A stretch of DNA of 48,723 nucleotides, from the NCBI RefSeq assembly GCF_003417465.1, contig NZ_QVMV01000045.1, forward strand, positions 1-48,723, written 5' to 3'. Below the pieces are notes generated by a model. The model did no database searches, was not told the origin of the DNA, and saw only the letters and a list, made by a program, of their open reading frames with translations. The translations under genes and the position numbers were made by a program. Of this stretch, positions 21,300 through 30,136 are shown in pieces. This DNA comes from Wenzhouxiangella sp. 15190. GTDB taxonomy: Bacteria; Pseudomonadota; Gammaproteobacteria; Xanthomonadales; Wenzhouxiangellaceae. Within the stretch, counting starts at the first letter, position 1. Each line of letters starts with the position of its first letter.

Positions 21300-21794
21300 A
21301 TGAATCGAACGATGATCCGGATCGTCGCGGCCTTCGGCCTGTTGTGGGCCGCAAGCGCGTTGGCCAACGACGTGCAGGAGGTCGAATGGATGGACCTCAT
21401 GCCGGAAGCGGAGCAGAAGGCCTGGGACGAGGCTTCCAACAATGTCGATCATTCCGGCTACGCCTCGGCTGAGGAGTTCCAGTCCTGGGAAACCGTGGGT
21501 GAACTCGACGGCCAGAAGTTGCGTATTCCCGGCTTCGTTGTGCCGGTCGAAACCGACGGCGAAGGCAAGCTCGAAACCTTCTTTTTGGTACCCTATTTCG
21601 GCGCCTGCATTCACGTGCCCCCGCCGCCGGCCAACCAGATCATCTACGGCCGCCTCGAAGAACCCATCGAGATGGTCAACATCTGGGACGCCTTTTACAT
21701 GGAAGGCACGCTCAATATCGAGGAAGTGTCCAACGAAACCGCCGACTCCGCTTACACGATGGCAGTGGATTCGTTGAAGCCGTACTCCGGTTAG
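21300..21794 (+). CDS. DUF3299 periplasmic protein
   Basis: Secreted protein, 164 aa, with a signal peptide MNRTMIRIVAAFGLLWAASA ending near Ala-Asn. The mature part contains VELDGQKLRIPGFVVPVE-type and FFLVPYFGACIHVPPPPANQ segments typical of DUF3299, the second of which holds one Cys-x-His. DUF3299 proteins are commonly encoded beside MacB-like ABC genes; in P. aeruginosa such an operon is induced by zinc depletion, to my recollection. I chose the start at 21300 after GGGAG, because an upstream in-frame reading overlaps the permease gene. Confidence 0.85.
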   Translation: MNRTMIRIVAAFGLLWAASALANDVQEVEWMDLMPEAEQKAWDEASNNVDHSGYASAEEFQSWETVGELDGQKLRIPGFVVPVETDGEGKLETFFLVPYFGACIHVPPPPANQIIYGRLEEPIEMVNIWDAFYMEGTLNIEEVSNETADSAYTMAVDSLKPYSG

Positions 21795-21814
21795 GAGTGC
21801 GGTAGAAAGCTTAC

Positions 21815-21926
21815 AAACCATTTGGCCACGGAAAACACGGAAGGCACGGATTCAGAAAATATCCTGCACAAGAACTTTCCTTTCTTGAGAAGCTGTTTCC
21901 GTGCATTTCCGTGTCTTCCGTGGTTA
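21815..21926. repeat. TTCCGTG-family inverted repeat, copy 1
   Basis: The left arm (CCACGGAAAACACGGAAGGC near 21826) and right arm (ending TTCCGTGTCTTCCGTGGTTA near 21926) form a long imperfect hairpin. The same family recurs at 24069-24136, 40240-40314 and 41346-41560. Confidence 0.82.
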
Positions 21927-22015
21927 CAGTTGTTTAGATTTTTATCTGCGAACTCCGCGTCTGTGTGGATCTGCGTGAGACCCAACTAGCAACGAAGAAC
22001 ATCGAGGGCATCGAT

Positions 22016-24055
22016 ATGAAGCGAATACTTCTCACTTTGTTACTCCTCCTTCCCATCCTGGCACTGGCCCAGGACGACAATGCTGACGATGACCGCAAGG
22101 TTCTCTCGGCCGAAGTGTTGTGGGAACTGGACCGCATCGGCTCGCCCGCGATCTCGCCTGACGGTGACTGGGTCGTCGCGCCGGTGACCGACTACGACGT
22201 CGAGGAAGACGAGGGCGAGACACGGCTGTGGCTGTTCGCGGCCGACGGCTCGGTCGAACGGCCTCTGACGGTTGAGGGGCAGGACGCCTCCAGCCCGGCC
22301 TTCTCGCCAGACGGTGATCAGCTGGCTTTTGTCGCCAAGCGCGGTGACGACGAGGAAGGCCAGATCTACCTGATCAATATGGACGGCCCCGGCGAGGCGC
22401 AACGCCTCAGCGACGTGCCCACGGGTGCGAGTGCGCTCAAGTGGGTCGGTGAGCATATCTACTTCGTCTCCAGCGTCTGGCCTGACAAGGACTGGGAGGC
22501 GATGGAAGAGAAACTCGAGGAGGAAGAGGAATCCAAGGTTTCCGCCCGCCAGTGGAACGCCCTGCCTTATTCGTCCTGGGATCACTGGATCGAGGAAGAT
22601 CGGCAGAACCACGTCTTTCGAATCCCGGCCGACGACGGTGAAGTGGAGCCGCTTACACAGCCGCTCGGCCGACAGCTTTCCCGTTCGGGCGCCGGTGCCG
22701 GCAGCTACGACATCCATCCCGACGAGACGCATATCGCCTTCGTTTCCGATCGAAAGCGTGACGGTGTCGATCCGGACTACGACGTATTCCTGGCCGAGGT
22801 CGGCAGCGAGTCGGCGGAGAATCTCACCGCGGAAAACGAAGCCAATGACGGCACGCCGATGTTCAGCCCCGACGGCGAAACCCTGGCCTACCTCAAGCAG
22901 AACATTCCCGGCTTCTACGGCGACACGCAGAACATCATCCTCGTCGATCTCGATTCGGGTGATGAGCGCAACATCACCGCGGACTGGGATCGCTCGGCCT
23001 CGGGCCTGGTCTGGGCGCCGGATGCCGACGGCTTCTACGGCAGTATCCAGGACGAGGGCACGGTACGCGTATTCTTCATCGACGCGCAGGGCCGCCAGCC
23101 GCGCGCGATCACGACCGACACAAGCTACGGCGATCTGGCCATTGCCGATAACGGCACGCTGGTCGGTACCAATCAAAGCTTCCTCTATCCGCCGCGCCTG
23201 GTGCGAATCGATACCGACAGCGGCGAGACCGATCGCCTGAGCACCATCAACAAGGAACTGCTGGATTCGCTCGATGCCGGCAGCTACGAGTCGGTGACCT
23301 ATACCGGCCACGACGGTGCCGAAATCCAGATGTGGGTCAACTATCCGCCGGGTTTCGACGACAGCAAGGAATACCCGCTGTTCCTGCTCATCCATGGTGG
23401 CCCGCACGGATCGATCAACGATGTCTTCCACTTCCGGTGGAACGCGCAGACTTTCGCGTCCTGGGGTTACGTCACGGCCTGGCACAACTTCCACGGCTCG
23501 TCGGGTTTCGGCCAGGATTTCGTCGACTACATCAATCCGGACTGGATCACCGCGCCCTACAACGACACCATTGCCGCGGCCGAGTGGTTCGAGGACGAGG
23601 ACTGGATCGACGAAGATCGCATGGTTGCCGGCGGCGGCAGCTATGGCGGCTACCTGTCTTCGATCCTGCTCGGCAAGGCGCATCCCTTCAATGCGCTGAT
23701 GATCCACGCGCCGGTCTACAACATGTATTCGCAGATGGCCGCGGATTTTGCCGTGCACGCCCAGCGTTTCGGCAATTTCTGGGAAGCCCCCGAGATCTAC
23801 CAGGAAATCTCGCCGCATTACTATGCCGAGAACTTCGACACGCCGGCCTTGATCATCCACGGCCAACAGGACCTGCGTGTGCCGGTCGGCCAGAGCTTCG
23901 AGTTGTTCCGAACCTTGCAGAGCAAGGACATCGAATCGCGTCTGATCTACTTCCCGGACGAGAATCACTGGGTGCTCAAACCCAACAACTCGTTGTACTG
24001 GTACGAAGAAGTCCGGAAGTGGTTCGCCGACTTCGCCGAGCCAGGTGCTAAGTGA
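22016..24055 (+). CDS. secreted S9-family prolyl oligopeptidase-like peptidase
   Basis: S9 serine peptidase (dipeptidyl/acylaminoacyl peptidase type), 679 aa. A signal peptide MKRILLTLLLLLPILALAQ is followed by a beta-propeller with repeated SPDG-type blades (ISPDGDW, FSPDGDQ, FSPDGETL). The C-terminal alpha/beta hydrolase has the nucleophile in GGGSYGGYLSS, Asp near QQDLRVPVGQ and His in DENHWVLKP. It hydrolyses short peptides in the periplasm or outside. The stop overlaps the start of the amidase gene (TGATG). Confidence 0.94.
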   Translation: MKRILLTLLLLLPILALAQDDNADDDRKVLSAEVLWELDRIGSPAISPDGDWVVAPVTDYDVEEDEGETRLWLFAADGSVERPLTVEGQDASSPAFSPDGDQLAFVAKRGDDEEGQIYLINMDGPGEAQRLSDVPTGASALKWVGEHIYFVSSVWPDKDWEAMEEKLEEEEESKVSARQWNALPYSSWDHWIEEDRQNHVFRIPADDGEVEPLTQPLGRQLSRSGAGAGSYDIHPDETHIAFVSDRKRDGVDPDYDVFLAEVGSESAENLTAENEANDGTPMFSPDGETLAYLKQNIPGFYGDTQNIILVDLDSGDERNITADWDRSASGLVWAPDADGFYGSIQDEGTVRVFFIDAQGRQPRAITTDTSYGDLAIADNGTLVGTNQSFLYPPRLVRIDTDSGETDRLSTINKELLDSLDAGSYESVTYTGHDGAEIQMWVNYPPGFDDSKEYPLFLLIHGGPHGSINDVFHFRWNAQTFASWGYVTAWHNFHGSSGFGQDFVDYINPDWITAPYNDTIAAAEWFEDEDWIDEDRMVAGGGSYGGYLSSILLGKAHPFNALMIHAPVYNMYSQMAADFAVHAQRFGNFWEAPEIYQEISPHYYAENFDTPALIIHGQQDLRVPVGQSFELFRTLQSKDIESRLIYFPDENHWVLKPNNSLYWYEEVRKWFADFAEPGAK

Positions 24056-25656
24056 TGAACACTATTGCAACCACGGAAAGCACGGAATTCACGGATCAAA
24101 AGAATTCTTCCGTGTTCTTCCGTGCCTTCCGTGGTTCCCTGTTGATGCTGATCGCGGTGCTGCCCTGGCCGGCCATGGCAGCGGTCGATGTGGCCGGGCT
24201 GGATGTGGCCGCCATCCAGGCGGGTTACGAGCGCGGTGACTTTACCGCTGAAGCAATTACCGCCGCCTATCTCGACCGGATCGAAGAACTCGATCGCTCC
24301 GGCCCGATGCTCAACGCGGTTCGTCACGTCAACGAAGATGCCCTTGAGCGGGCTGCCGCACTGGATCGCGAACGGGCCGAAGGCAAGGTTCGGGGCCCGC
24401 TTCACGGCATACCGGTGCTGATCAAGGACAACATCGACACCGCCGACATGCCGACCACGGCCGGCAGCATCTGGCTCGAAGGCGTGATTCCCCCGAAGGA
24501 TGCCTTCATCGTCGAGCGTCTGCGCGAGGCCGGCGCGATCATCCTGGGCAAGACCAACCTGAGCGAGTGGGCCAATTTCCACTCGAGCACCTCGTCCAGC
24601 GGCTGGAGTCGGCTCGGCGGCCAAGTCAGGAATCCCTATGGCGAGGGCCGCAATCCCTGCGGTTCGAGCGCTGGCTCCGGCGTGGCGGCCGCGGCAAGCC
24701 TGGCGGCCCTGGCCATCGGCACCGAGACCAACGGCTCGATCGTCTGCCCGTCCAACGCCAACGGTATCGTCGGTCTCAAGCCCACGGTGGGACTGTGGAG
24801 CCGTAGCGGCATCATCCCGATTTCACACACCACCGACAGCGCCGGCCCGATGACGCGTAGCGTGCGCGATGTGGCGGTACTGCTTGGCGCTTTGGCGCAC
24901 GAGGATCCGATTGACGACAAGACTGTCGGCGATGACGTTGTTCGCCATGACGACTACACGCAGTTTCTCGATGCCGGTGCGCTGAAGGGCAAGCGCCTGG
25001 GTCTGTGGACCGGCCCGACCGAACAAAACCATCGGGTCGAGGCATTGACGCGCGAAGCCGTTTCGACACTCGAAACTGCCGGGGCCGAAGTCATCGAAAT
25101 CGATACCATCACCGAGGAGAACATTGGCGGCGATGCCTTCAATGTGTTGCTCTACGAATTCCATCACGGCATGGATGCCTACCTTGCCGCACTGGGTGAG
25201 CGTGCGCCGTTCGAGAACTACAAGGACCTGGTCGAAGCCGTACGCAATGATCCGGAATCAACGGCGCGCTTCGATCGTTCGCTCCTGTTCCAGGCCGCCG
25301 AAAAGGAAGATATCGAAAGCAAGGAATACCTAGAAGCCCTCAAGCGCATGCTCGAGTACAGCCGCGAGAAAGGTATCGACCGCGTACTCGCCGAACATGA
25401 ACTGGACGCCGTCATCGCACCCACCGGATCACCGGCCTGGATGACCGACCTGGTGCTGGGAGACAACTTCCAGCTGGCCAGTTCCTCGCCTTCGGCCCGG
25501 GCGGGCTATCCGATCATCACCGTGCCGATGGGGCAGATCGAGGGATTGCCGGTGGGGTTGTCCTTCTTCGCCTCGGCCTGGAGCGAACCGAAGTTACTGG
25601 CACTGGCCTATGCCTACGAGCAGGCAACGAAGAAACGCGTGCCGCCGGAGCTGTAG
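24055..25656 (+). CDS. secreted amidase-signature family protein
   Basis: Amidase-signature enzyme, 533 aa, hydrolysing amide bonds with a Ser-cisSer-Lys triad. Lys lies in GIPVLIKDNID, the cis-Ser in NPCGSSAGSG and the nucleophile Ser in TETNGSIVCPS. The N-terminus is odd: codons for TTESTEFTDQKNSSVFFRAF come from a TTCCGTG-family palindrome at 24069-24136, and only after it comes a signal-peptide core (LLMLIAVLPWPAMA). Starts at 24055 or 24145 are both possible. It overlaps the peptidase stop, so the two are probably cotranslated and act on peptides in the same compartment. Confidence 0.92.
   Translation: MNTIATTESTEFTDQKNSSVFFRAFRGSLLMLIAVLPWPAMAAVDVAGLDVAAIQAGYERGDFTAEAITAAYLDRIEELDRSGPMLNAVRHVNEDALERAAALDRERAEGKVRGPLHGIPVLIKDNIDTADMPTTAGSIWLEGVIPPKDAFIVERLREAGAIILGKTNLSEWANFHSSTSSSGWSRLGGQVRNPYGEGRNPCGSSAGSGVAAAASLAALAIGTETNGSIVCPSNANGIVGLKPTVGLWSRSGIIPISHTTDSAGPMTRSVRDVAVLLGALAHEDPIDDKTVGDDVVRHDDYTQFLDAGALKGKRLGLWTGPTEQNHRVEALTREAVSTLETAGAEVIEIDTITEENIGGDAFNVLLYEFHHGMDAYLAALGERAPFENYKDLVEAVRNDPESTARFDRSLLFQAAEKEDIESKEYLEALKRMLEYSREKGIDRVLAEHELDAVIAPTGSPAWMTDLVLGDNFQLASSSPSARAGYPIITVPMGQIEGLPVGLSFFASAWSEPKLLALAYAYEQATKKRVPPEL
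24069..24136. repeat. TTCCGTG-family inverted repeat inside the amidase 5' end
   Basis: The left arm AACCACGGAAAGCACGGAAT and right arm ending CGTGCCTTCCGTGGTT are complementary. Unlike the other copies it lies in an open reading frame, just after the peptidase/amidase stop-start junction. Confidence 0.82.
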
Positions 25657-25688
25657 CCAGATTCGGGGGTTGCCTACTGGTCGTCCTG

Positions 25689-25805
25689 AAAATCTCTAAA
25701 ACGCAAAGACGCGAAGCAGCGAAGAGCGCAAAGGAAAACCAGAATTCATTTTCTCTTAGCGTTCTTTGCTGCTTCGCGTCTTTGCGTTTTAGAGATTTTG
25801 CTTTT
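25689..25805. terminator. very long hairpin, bidirectional terminator-like
   Basis: Arms of about 50 bases (25689-25740 and 25749-25799), nearly perfectly complementary, begin AAAATCTCTAAAACGCAAAG. TTTTGCTTTTTT follows on the plus side and a T run on the minus side. It separates the convergent amidase and PLP-enzyme genes. The arm sequence (CGCAAAGACGCGAAG) also occurs in the outer palindrome at 40191-40360. Confidence 0.75.
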
Positions 25806-25811
25806 TTTGGA

Positions 25812-26948
25812 TCAGTTTTCCAAGGCCTGATTCAGATCGGCCCAGATTTCGTCCACCCCCTCGATTCCAACCGACAGCCGCATCAGCCGATCGTCGATGC
25901 CGAGTGCCTGACGCTTTTCGTCGGTGAGCTTGGCGTGGCTCGTCTTCGACGGCTGGGAAATCGTCGACTCCACACCACCGAGGCTGATGGCCGGGGCGAT
26001 CATTTGGAGTCGCTCAAGGAATGCCTCCGGGTCGATCGAGTCGGCCAGCCGAAACGTCAGCATGCCCCCGAAACCGCTCATCTGCTTCGCCGCGACGGCA
26101 TGCCCCGGATGGTCGGGCAGGCCCGGGTAGCGCACTTCGGCAATGCGCGAATCGCTGTCGAGGCGTTTCGCCAGATCGCCGGCGTTCCCGGATGCGCGCT
26201 CGACGCGTACGGCCAGGGTCTTGATCGAACGTTCCAGCAGGGCCAGGTCCTGGCCGTTGAGGGTCGCGCCCAGGCGGACGATGTTGGGGTGGATGCGATC
26301 AATCAGCTCCTTCGAGCCGGCCAGAGCCCCGCAAAGCAGGTCGGAATGCCCGCCCAGGTACTTGGTGGCCGAGTGCATGATCAGCTCGAAGCCGTGTTCG
26401 GCCGGACGCTGCAGGACGGGGGTGGCGAAGGTGTTGTCGATAAAGCTCACCACGCCATGCTGGCGCGCGATGCCGGCCGTGGCCGCCAGGTCGACGATCG
26501 AAAGCAGGGGGTTGGTCGGGGACTCGACCATCAACAACTGTGTCTTGTCCTCGAACAACCCGGCCAGTGCATCCGGATCGCCATCCCACGTTGAAAAGTG
26601 CATCCCCAGGGGCTCGAGCAAGCCTTCGATCAGGTCCGTCGTGCCGCCATAGAGTCCGTCGAGAATCACGGCGTGTTCGCCGGGCTTCATCAGGCTGAGA
26701 AAGACGGCGCTGATCGCTCCCATGCCAGAAGCGGTGACCCGTGCCGCTTCCGTGCCCTCGAGCGCCGCGAGCTTCCCGGCGACCACGTCGTGATTGGGCG
26801 CGTTGACGTAGCGTGGGTAACGAACGCCCGACTGACGATAATCGAAGGCGGTGCTGGTCACGATGGGGCTGTTGAGCCCGAAGCGGCTGTCGTGATGCTG
26901 TTCGCCGGCGTGAACGCAGGCGGTCTCAATTGAGGCTTTTCGGGTCAT
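25812..26948 (-). CDS. trans-sulfuration PLP enzyme (cystathionine gamma-synthase/lyase family)
   Basis: Cys/Met metabolism PLP-dependent enzyme, 378 aa. The PLP lysine is in HSATKYLGGHSD, with YGGTTDLIEG and ESPTNPLLSIVDL upstream and the C-terminal RLSVGIEGVDEIWADL. Family members include cystathionine gamma-synthase, beta-lyase and gamma-lyase and methionine gamma-lyase; sequence inspection does not separate them. It stands alone on the minus strand, closed by the 25.7-kb hairpin. Confidence 0.93.
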   Translation of the reverse strand: MTRKASIETACVHAGEQHHDSRFGLNSPIVTSTAFDYRQSGVRYPRYVNAPNHDVVAGKLAALEGTEAARVTASGMGAISAVFLSLMKPGEHAVILDGLYGGTTDLIEGLLEPLGMHFSTWDGDPDALAGLFEDKTQLLMVESPTNPLLSIVDLAATAGIARQHGVVSFIDNTFATPVLQRPAEHGFELIMHSATKYLGGHSDLLCGALAGSKELIDRIHPNIVRLGATLNGQDLALLERSIKTLAVRVERASGNAGDLAKRLDSDSRIAEVRYPGLPDHPGHAVAAKQMSGFGGMLTFRLADSIDPEAFLERLQMIAPAISLGGVESTISQPSKTSHAKLTDEKRQALGIDDRLMRLSVGIEGVDEIWADLNQALEN

Positions 26949-26979
26949 GGTCTCGAACGGTTGAGGTTGCCGAAACTAT

Positions 26980-27186
26980 TTACTTCCCGCCGCGCAAGGC
27001 CATGATGAGGCCCACGACCAGCGCCGCCCCGCCACCGAGCAGGTACCAGGTGGTTTCGTCGGTGAAGCGACCGGTAAAGGTTTCGTGGACTTCTTCGGCA
27101 AACGAGCCGGTGGCCTGCAGGCCGAAGAACAGCAGTCCGCCGCCGACGATAATGAGGATGATGCCGATGATCCGATTGGTGCTCAT
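26980..27186 (-). CDS. DUF3185-like small membrane protein
   Basis: 68 aa with two membrane helices (RIIGIILIIVGGGLLFFGLQ and WYLLGGGAALVVGLIMAL) around a short polar loop. It resembles the DUF3185 family of unknown function. The start at 27186 is fixed by a perfect AAGGAGGT 6 bases upstream; the longer frame is not used. Confidence 0.8.
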   Translation of the reverse strand: MSTNRIIGIILIIVGGGLLFFGLQATGSFAEEVHETFTGRFTDETTWYLLGGGAALVVGLIMALRGGK

Positions 27187-27319
27187 GGATTTACCTCCTT
27201 GGTGAATCCCCCTGCCCAGAGCATAGCCCGCGCCGTGCCGACCTGTACAGCGTGGAGCATGCCGGGGCAAGGCCGATGGGACCACATGGTTGTTGGCAGC
27301 ATCGAACGGTTTCTGGCAA

Positions 27320-28132
27320 TCAACGCTGGCATCTTGGACAGAAGAAGGTGCTGCGCTGGCCGATGATCTCGCGCCGGACGGGCTCGCCGCAGCCGGGGCA
27401 CGGTAAGCCTTCGCGTCCGTAGACTTTCAGGGACTGCCCGAAATAGCCGGGCGTTCCATCGCCGACCGTGAAATCCCTCAGCGAAGTGCCGCCGAGTTCG
27501 ATGGCATCGGCCAGGGTCTGCCGGATGGTATCGGCCAGCACACCGTAGCGCGCCCGGCTGATGCGCCCGGCCGGCCGGCGCGGGTGAATACCTGCGTCAA
27601 ACAGGGCCTCGGAGGCGTAGATGTTGCCAACGCCGACCACGGTCTTTGCATCCATGATGAACAGCTTGACCGATGCTTTTCGACCACGGCTCAAGCGCCA
27701 CAGCCGCTCGCCGTGGAAATCATCGCCCAGCGGCTCGGGGCCGAGGTTGGCCACGCGCGGATGCTCGAGTGGCTGGTCTCCGCCCCACAAGAGGGCGCCG
27801 AAACGGCGCGGGTCGGTGAAGCGGATCAGGTAGCCGTTCTCGACCTGCAGGTCGACATGGTCGTGCGGTCCGGGAGCGGGGGGTTGTTGCCAGCCGCGAA
27901 AGGATCCCGACATGCCCAGGTGCCACAGCAGCGAGCCGGACTCCAGATGCCAGATCAGCCACTTTGCGCGCCGCTCCAGTGCCGTGATCGTCTGCCCGGC
28001 GATGCCGTCGACCTCCTCGGGAATCGGCCAGCGCAGCTGCCGCTGGCGAATCGTTACGGCGGCGATGCGCCGTCCCGCGACCAGCGGGCTCAGGCCCCGG
28101 CGGGTGGTCTCGACTTCGGGCAACTCGGGCAT
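27320..28132 (-). CDS. mutM: formamidopyrimidine-DNA glycosylase
   Basis: Fpg/MutM, 270 aa, bifunctional glycosylase/AP lyase removing 8-oxoguanine and other oxidised purines. The catalytic N-terminus is MPELPEVETTRRGL (Pro1 nucleophile after Met removal, Glu2). The H2TH region includes VGVGNIYASEALFDAGIHP, and the C-terminal zinc finger is CPGCGEP...FFCPRCQR. The start at 28132 is required by the N-terminal proline; the extension upstream is not real. Confidence 0.97.
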   Translation of the reverse strand: MPELPEVETTRRGLSPLVAGRRIAAVTIRQRQLRWPIPEEVDGIAGQTITALERRAKWLIWHLESGSLLWHLGMSGSFRGWQQPPAPGPHDHVDLQVENGYLIRFTDPRRFGALLWGGDQPLEHPRVANLGPEPLGDDFHGERLWRLSRGRKASVKLFIMDAKTVVGVGNIYASEALFDAGIHPRRPAGRISRARYGVLADTIRQTLADAIELGGTSLRDFTVGDGTPGYFGQSLKVYGREGLPCPGCGEPVRREIIGQRSTFFCPRCQR

Positions 28133-28194
28133 GGAATGGCGTGATCCAGGCGATGAATGGCGAAGGGCATTATCGCGCACGCCGGGTGAGTGCC

Positions 28195-28233
28195 TGCGCC
28201 AAATTTGACCAGCGTCTGCCCAGAATCGGGGCA
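28195..28233. promoter_or_regulatory. candidate NtrC sites upstream of glnK
   Basis: Two 17-bp stretches resemble the NtrC dyad TGCACC-N5-GGTGCA. The one at 28217-28233 (TGCCCAGAATCGGGGCA) keeps TGC..C and G..GCA symmetrically; the one at 28195-28211 keeps only the left half well. They lie 50-90 bp upstream of the sigma-54 promoter. Confidence 0.4.
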
Positions 28234-28281
28234 GTGGTCAGGAGGTCTGTTGGGAAAAATCACTAGAAATCAGGGCATTGA

Positions 28282-28674
<393 letters not shown>

Positions 28675-28690
28675 GGGAGGACCGACACAA

Positions 28691-29947
28691 ATGGAAGCCA
28701 TCATCGAAACACGCTACGCCCTCGATACCTTCTACTTCCTGGTCTGCGCCGCCCTGGTCATGTGGATGGCCGCCGGTTTCACCATGCTCGAGGCTGGACT
28801 GGTACGGGCCAAGAACACCGTCGAGATCCTGACCAAGAACGTCGCCCTGTATTCGGTGGCCTGCTTGCTGTACATGATCATCGGCTACAACCTGATGTAC
28901 CCGGCCGAAGGCATCAACGGCTTCTGGCCGGGCGTCGATTGGCTGCTTTCGGCCACGGATCACGGCACTGAAGCGGTGCTCGCCAGCGACGGCGAGATCT
29001 ACTACTCCCGCTTGTCGGACTTCATGTTCCAGGTCGTGTTCGTGGCCACCGCCATGTCGATCGTCTCCGGTGCGGTGGCAGAGCGCATGAAACTCTGGAG
29101 CTTCCTGGCCTTCGCCGTCATCCTGACCGGCTTCATCTATCCGGTTCAGGGTTACTGGAGCTGGGGTGGCGGATTCCTCGACGGCCTGGGCTACAGCGAC
29201 TATGCCGGCTCGGGTATCGTGCACATGGCCGGTGCGGCCGCCGCGCTCGCCGGTGTTGTGCTGCTCGGACCTCGCCAGGGCCGTTTCGGCCCCGACGGCA
29301 AGGCCCGCGCCATTCCCGGCGCCAACCTGCCCCTGGCCACCCTGGGGACCTTCATCCTGTGGATGGGCTGGTTCGGCTTCAACGGCGGCTCGGAACTGGC
29401 CGTCTCCAGCGTCGAGTCGGCGAACAACGTTGCCCGAGTCTTCGTCAATACCAATGCCGCGGCAGCGGCCGGCTTGGTTGCCGCTCTGCTGGTTGCCCGC
29501 ACGGCATTCGGCAAGGCCGACCTAACCATGGCGCTCAACGGCGCCCTGGCGGGCCTGGTCTCGATCACCGCCGAACCGTTGGCGCCCGCGCCGGTACAGG
29601 CCGCCCTGATCGGCCTGGTCGGCGGTGGCCTGGTGGTCGGCTCCATCGTGCTGCTCGACAAGCTGAAGATCGACGATCCGGTCGGCGCCATTTCGGTGCA
29701 CGGAACATGCGGCATCTGGGGTGTGCTGATCGTGCTCTGGACCAATTCGGACGCCACATGGGGCGGGCAGCTGGCAGGGCTGGCCGTCATCGGCGGATTC
29801 GTATTCGCCATGAGCTTCGCCTTCTGGGGCATCCTCCGGGCCACCGTGGGCCTGCGGGTTCATCCCGACGACGAAGCGGCCGGTCTCGACCGGGTCGACT
29901 GCGGCATGGAAGCGTATCCGGAGTTTGCCCCGGCTGGCGGTGACTGA
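28691..29947 (+). CDS. amtB: ammonium transporter AmtB
   Basis: Amt/Mep/Rh channel, 418 aa, with about 11 helices. Family hallmarks are AGFTMLEAGLVRAKN near the start, [46 protein letters not shown] and the late VHGTCGIWGVL with the second pore histidine region. There is no separate N-terminal signal peptide. It is cotranscribed with glnK, whose product gates it. The stop abuts a 145-bp palindromic element that may serve as terminator. Confidence 0.96.
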   Translation: MEAIIETRYALDTFYFLVCAALVMWMAAGFTMLEAGLVRAKNTVEILTKNVALYSVACLLYMIIGYNLMYPAEGINGFWPGVDWLLSATDHGTEAVLASDGEIYYSRLSDFMFQVVFVATAMSIVSGAVAERMKLWSFLAFAVILTGFIYPVQGYWSWGGGFLDGLGYSDYAGSGIVHMAGAAAALAGVVLLGPRQGRFGPDGKARAIPGANLPLATLGTFILWMGWFGFNGGSELAVSSVESANNVARVFVNTNAAAAAGLVAALLVARTAFGKADLTMALNGALAGLVSITAEPLAPAPVQAALIGLVGGGLVVGSIVLLDKLKIDDPVGAISVHGTCGIWGVLIVLWTNSDATWGGQLAGLAVIGGFVFAMSFAFWGILRATVGLRVHPDDEAAGLDRVDCGMEAYPEFAPAGGD

Positions 29948-30091
29948 GGAAGCCCCTGAAAACTACTGCGCACACGACTGACGGCGTCCGGCGGTGCTCG
30001 GAATCCTCATGTATTTCACACATACACTGCGGTTCCTGCGCTCCGGCGGCCACCGCCAGTCGCGCGCTCGCTACGTTTTCAGGCACTTCCT
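29947..30091. repeat. 145-bp palindromic element A with 17-bp terminal inverted repeats
   Basis: Ends AGGAAGCCCCTGAAAAC and GTTTTCAGGCACTTCCT are inverted with two mismatches. The internal core of about 95 bp is the reverse complement of the core of element B at 42395-42542, with shared blocks GTAGCGAGCG, GGTGGCCGCCGG, AACCGCAGTGTATGT, ATACATGAGGATT and CCGCCGGACGCCGTCAG. It starts on the last base of the amtB stop. Confidence 0.85.
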
Positions 30092-30136
30092 AGGATCATG
30101 GCACCATTGAAGAGTATCCAACCAAACGGAGGCAAG

